Shown here one piece after another: positions 4,785 through 5,355 of a stretch of 5,355 nt of DNA; position 1 is the first letter of the stretch, and each line of letters begins with the position of its first letter. The notes under the pieces are model-generated. The model saw nothing but the letters and a program-made list of their open reading frames with translations. It did no database searches and had not been told where the DNA came from. The stretch covers positions 1-5,355 of the forward strand of contig JAQGJY010000401.1 in the NCBI GenBank assembly GCA_028290325.1. Reading direction: 5' to 3'. The position numbers and the translations under genes were made by a program. This DNA comes from Tardiphaga sp. (GTDB taxonomy: Bacteria; Pseudomonadota; Alphaproteobacteria; Rhizobiales; Xanthobacteraceae).

Positions 4785-5355
4785 ATGACCCAGGCGCTTA
4801 CAGGCGTTCGCATTCTCGATTTCACCCACGTCCAGTCCGGGCCGACCTGCACGCAGTTGCTGGCGTGGTTCGGGGCCGACGTCATCAAGGTCGAGCGTCC
4901 CGGCTCCGGTGACATCACGCGCGGCCAGTTGCAGGACATCCCGAACGTGGACAGCCTGTATTTCACCAGGCTGAACCACACCAATCGCACGAACACGCTC
5001 GTCACCAAGAACCCCAAGGGCAAGGAGGTCTTGATCGAATTGATGAAGACCTGCGACGTGCTGGTGGAAAATTTCGGCCCCGGCGTGCTCGACCGCATGG
5101 GTTTTCCGTTCGAAACCATCCAGCGGATCAACCCGAGGATGATCGTCGCCTCGATCAAGGGCTTCGGCCCCGGACCATACGAGGACTGCAAGGTCTATGA
5201 GAATGTCGCGCAATGTACCGGCGGCGCCGCCTCGACGACCGGCTTCCGCGATGGATTGCCGCTCGTCACCGGCGCGCAGATCGGCGACAGCGGCACCGGC
5301 CTGCATCTCGCGCTCGGCATCGTCACCGCTTTGTACCAGCGCACCGTGACCGGAC
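4785..5355 (+). CDS. frc: Formyl-CoA:oxalate CoA-transferase, N-terminal part
   Basis: This class III (CaiB/BaiF) CoA-transferase moves CoA from formyl-CoA to oxalate, giving oxalyl-CoA and formate; with oxalyl-CoA decarboxylase it completes cytoplasmic oxalate breakdown. The first 190 of about 425 residues are present; the rest lies beyond the right edge. Visible features: ILDFTHVQSGPTCTQLLAWF (10-29) with Gln17, IKVERPGSGDITR (34-46), VENFGPGVLDRMGF (94-107), KVYENVAQCTGGAASTTGF (136-154) and the catalytic aspartate D168 in QIGDSGTGLHL, equivalent to Asp169 of the Oxalobacter formigenes enzyme (one residue is missing just before, near 130-135). Residue 48 is Gln, as I recall for E. coli YfdW, where the Oxalobacter enzyme has Trp. 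Residues 62-73 depart from the family pattern (see findings). It follows gntR by 43 bp in the same direction with a good ribosome binding site; oxc would be expected nearby. Other CaiB/BaiF members act on other acyl-CoAs, but these motifs point clearly to Frc. Confidence 0.93.
   Translation, partial: MTQALTGVRILDFTHVQSGPTCTQLLAWFGADVIKVERPGSGDITRGQLQDIPNVDSLYFTRLNHTNRTNTLVTKNPKGKEVLIELMKTCDVLVENFGPGVLDRMGFPFETIQRINPRMIVASIKGFGPGPYEDCKVYENVAQCTGGAASTTGFRDGLPLVTGAQIGDSGTGLHLALGIVTALYQRTVTG

Noticed and set aside
4770..5306. Minus-strand frames opposite frc
   Set aside because: They are antisense to a clear frc reading frame and have no recognisable product.

Overview
The window looks like a chromosomal piece of an alphaproteobacterium of the Bradyrhizobium / Rhodopseudomonas / Nitrobacter / Afipia group (Nitrobacteraceae). 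This rests on its high GC content with strong G/C third-position bias and on protein sequences that, from memory, resemble those of this group: a rhizobial-type nicotinate phosphoribosyltransferase, and an FCD-type GntR regulator directly upstream of a formyl-CoA:oxalate CoA-transferase gene. No database search was run, so genus-level placement is inference.

Layout: two gene groups diverge from an intergenic region at about 1986-2301. On the minus strand, reading leftwards, come a periplasmic substrate-binding protein of the branched-chain amino acid ABC class (780-1985), a 250-bp spacer holding a long palindrome, and the start of a LivH-type permease that runs off the left edge (1-529). On the plus strand come nicotinate phosphoribosyltransferase pncB (2302-3600), a small VanZ-like membrane protein only 9 bp behind it (3610-3969), a GntR/FCD regulator (4049-4741), and the first 190 codons of frc (4785 to the right edge).

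How they work together: the minus-strand pair is the start of an ABC importer of unknown substrate, whose remaining parts (LivM, LivG, LivF) would lie left of the window. pncB belongs to NAD salvage (Preiss-Handler pathway) and has no obvious link to its neighbours. gntR and frc form a plausible oxalate-catabolism unit: Frc moves CoA from formyl-CoA to oxalate, and oxalyl-CoA decarboxylase (oxc, expected outside the window) would regenerate formyl-CoA. The GntR protein is the likely local regulator. The nearby transporter could supply oxalate or another carboxylate, but nothing in the sequence proves that.

Most of the window is ordinary, well-conserved metabolism. The points worth a second look are the spacer between the substrate-binding protein and permease genes (a 12-bp near-perfect inverted repeat inside an 85-codon open frame that overlaps both neighbours by 4 bp), a perfect 10-bp palindrome upstream of gntR, three direct repeats just upstream of frc, and a cluster of unusual residues in the N-terminal part of Frc. 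I found no convincing RNA genes, CRISPR arrays, insertion sequences or canonical rho-independent terminators.
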